NCBI RefSeq assembly: GCF_001625305.1
Contig: NW_017804054.1
Span: 209,648 to 273,647, forward strand
Reading direction: 5' to 3'
Source of the DNA: Branchiostoma belcheri
Taxonomy: Eukaryota; Chordata; Leptocardii; Amphioxiformes; Branchiostomatidae
DNA: 64,000 nucleotides
Part shown: piece by piece, positions 61,943 through 64,000 of the stretch
Layout of the letters: each line of letters begins with the position of its first letter
Position numbering within the stretch: the stretch's first letter is position 1
Program-made: the position numbers and the translations under genes
Notes under the pieces: generated by a model
Databases searched by the model: none
What the model was told of the DNA's origin: nothing
Seen by the model: the letters and a program-made list of their open reading frames with translations, nothing else

Positions 61943-62014
61943 CTGTCACGGCCACCTGCAGATGCTCCAGCTGTCTACGTCTGTCTGCAGCTGCGAATCA
62001 GCTCTGATCTACAC
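61943..62014 (-). other. Candidate non-coding exon (72 nt), minus strand
   Basis: Acceptor CGTGTCTGTGCAG and donor CGTGACAG then GTACGTGC. All three frames contain stops, so it can only be untranslated. A second, weaker segment with a similar donor (GTACGTAC) lies at 63210-63248. Possible far-upstream 5'UTR exon of NDST or of an unseen gene. Confidence 0.25.
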
Positions 62015-63723
62015 CTGCACAGACACGGAAAGGTAAATGGAAAGATTAGACCTTCTGAATGATCAAACAGACATCTAATGATGAAGTACTAACTACATGC
62101 TTGAATACTTTCTATTTTGTCTTTTAGATCACCACCGGATAAAAACATCTGAGAAAATCAATACATTAGCCAAGTAGACCGTATCATTTTACATTTACAT
62201 TAAACTATTAACTACTGTCCTTATTCTATCAGTTAAAAATCAGTATGTGGTACTTCTGACCGCCTTCAGTATCAGCATAATTTCTACAATTTTGTGTGGA
62301 TTAACAGATTTGCTGAATGCTAAAAATACCAACACATACGTATCACCGACTAATGCTGATGTATTGCTGCTCCTGTTGACTAGAAAAGTGCGCAAACGAA
62401 CAAACGAAGCTCGACTTATACGCCGCACATTAAATGTTATCCAATCGATACATATTTCCTGCCTGACTGACAACGCAGCACGCAGCCATTGTGACTGGCT
62501 GAAAATAAATGAATTCATCAGTCTGCTCGGAATAAATCTTTGGGCTGGGCGACTGGACGTCCTGTATTAATTACCACCATATATCACACCTCAGTGCTCC
62601 TGCCCTTTGCAGTCAAAAAAGTTGGCTAATATCTATACCGGCTGTTGATCAATGCGTTTGTCTTGCACGGTCGCTGGTAATGTATTGATTACCTCCATAC
62701 ATCAACCAGCACGCTGGTCTTCCTTTCTTAGAAAACTTTAAGAACTCCCATCCGTCAATGTCTGAAGATTTGAAGCTCCTTTTGAATGGAGAAGTTCAGC
62801 ACATGTTTTCTAGCAAGCACAGTTCATTATGAAGGTAATTTTGTCCATCACACAAGCCAACAATCTTCATTACACATGTGGACTAGGAAGCTGGCACTTT
62901 GTAAGCATGCTAAGGTGGTTCTCAGATTTGCCCACGTCATTTTTTTTATTAGAAAAAAAAAAGAAAAAGACATTGTACGTGTACCATTCAGTTCTGAATC
63001 GATCCCAAAATGTTTTTTTTTCGCCTGACTGTTTCATTGATTTCCTACAAAAACAGGAGAACCAGCAAATCAAATAAGTGTGGCATAATTAGCATTAATA
63101 CCATCAACAGAATGTGCCCTTCTTATTGCTCGTTACTTGTTCCAAAACAGAACTTTGATGAGTTGCAAGAGAATGATAGATGATAACACTTCAGGGTGGC
63201 CGTACGTACCTGTTATAACTACATAAAGGCTTCTCCAAGAAGCACACACTGCAATAAACTTGCTTTACAAGAGTGGACGGGTGCACGGAATGAGCCACTG
63301 AATATGCACAACACTTTTCTGGCTTGCCTTCAAACAACCATTCCTTCAGAAAACTTTTAACTGCTACTGGCAGCAGTCAGCTAAAAGTGAAGTAATAGAC
63401 AGAACCTAATATAAAATCCCTTTGTTACTCTTTCCCATATCGATGTTGGCAGATTGCCTAACAAAGTTAACACGAAAGGTCCTGTTTGATGTTAGCAAGG
63501 TCGCATTAGGCTCAGAATGAACATTTCCAAAATGCTTGGTGAAATCCCTGAAGACCAACAGCCTGGGGCCTGCAACCTTCCCTTATAACCAACTTTAATG
63601 AACACAGAGCTGCGCCCCTGTAAAGGCAGAACATATTGATTGGGCCGAAATAAAGAATTCAATGAAAGCAATTGGGGCTTATAGGCTATTAGTCAAAATA
63701 GCAATGCGCCCATCACGAGCGGA

Positions 63724-63730
63724 TATAAAA
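63724..63730 (+). promoter_or_regulatory. TATA box-like sequence
   Basis: TATAAAA followed by AGG, in locally G/C-richer sequence, with a possible start site around 63755. No coding exon follows before the window ends, so it could only serve a gene beyond the right edge. Confidence 0.15.
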
Positions 63731-64000
63731 AGGTGAGTTGCTCCGAGGTTGTGGCCTTACCAGCCTGCCAGCTAATGAGTAGCCCTTTATGATGAAAATA
63801 TCTTTAATCTCAACACTTTTACGACAGGAAGAGGTGGTTATAAAATGTGATGAAGTCCAAGTTTGGAGCCAAGAAGGTCAAGTTTGGCTGCTGTTTCATG
63901 GACATGCATCTTCCTTATTGCTTGGATGTGAATTGAGTTTATTTTTATAGACACATGCAGAAAGAAAAACCAGGTGGTATCAACAGATGAAGCCAAATGT

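Larger units (their letters stand above)
57000..64000. other. Right-hand gene-poor region
   Basis: Apart from repeats listed separately, no gene is supported. A plus-strand frame at 62247-62570 (107 codons) has no recognisable domain. Confidence 0.35.

Noticed and set aside
62247-62570. 107-codon plus-strand frame
   Set aside because: Begins without a clear ATG context, shows no domain, and is mirrored by an antisense frame of similar length.

Overview
This is animal nuclear DNA, most probably from a cephalochordate (amphioxus, Branchiostoma). The pointers are an intron-rich NDST gene with GT-AG introns and vertebrate-like residue numbering, an intronless Shaker-type channel gene, non-coding DNA rich in the TACATGTA palindrome, many small non-autonomous transposons, and two diverged copies of one locus either side of a run of Ns, as happens when a very heterozygous diploid is assembled. 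The species is an inference; nothing in the window names it.

Layout. (1) 0.6-2.0 kb, plus strand: a single-exon voltage-gated potassium channel of the Kv1/Shaker class, complete except for a one-base frameshift in a T run inside S1. (2) 2-10 kb: mostly non-coding, with a pogo-like MITE (4.09-4.57 kb), a predicted two-exon minus-strand gene for a small protein with 17-residue heptad-like repeats (4.77-5.55 kb), a very strong short inverted repeat (6.21-6.30 kb) and another inverted-repeat element (8.64-8.83 kb). (3) 10.0-23.2 kb, minus strand: a complete 13-coding-exon heparan sulfate N-deacetylase/N-sulfotransferase (NDST). All exon junctions and phases close to give 881 residues, and the sulfotransferase catalytic and PAPS-binding residues fall at the same numbers as in human NDST1. 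(4) 23.3-64 kb: no confident protein-coding gene. The stretch holds dispersed repeats (a CR1-like LINE 3' end and its relatives, tRNA-derived SINE-like copies, several MITE families), minisatellites, a few splice-bounded exon candidates on the minus strand that could be 5'UTR exons of NDST, and a 2.1/2.7 kb duplicated segment flanking a 20-N assembly gap.

The two well supported genes are unrelated in function (membrane excitability; Golgi heparan sulfate modification), and being next to each other implies no pathway. I found no convincing new multi-gene system. The observations most worth checking are the Kv frameshift and its pore/PDZ features, the 17-residue-repeat gene, the transposon present in one copy and absent from the other copy of the gap-flanking duplication, and the possible very long 5' region of NDST.
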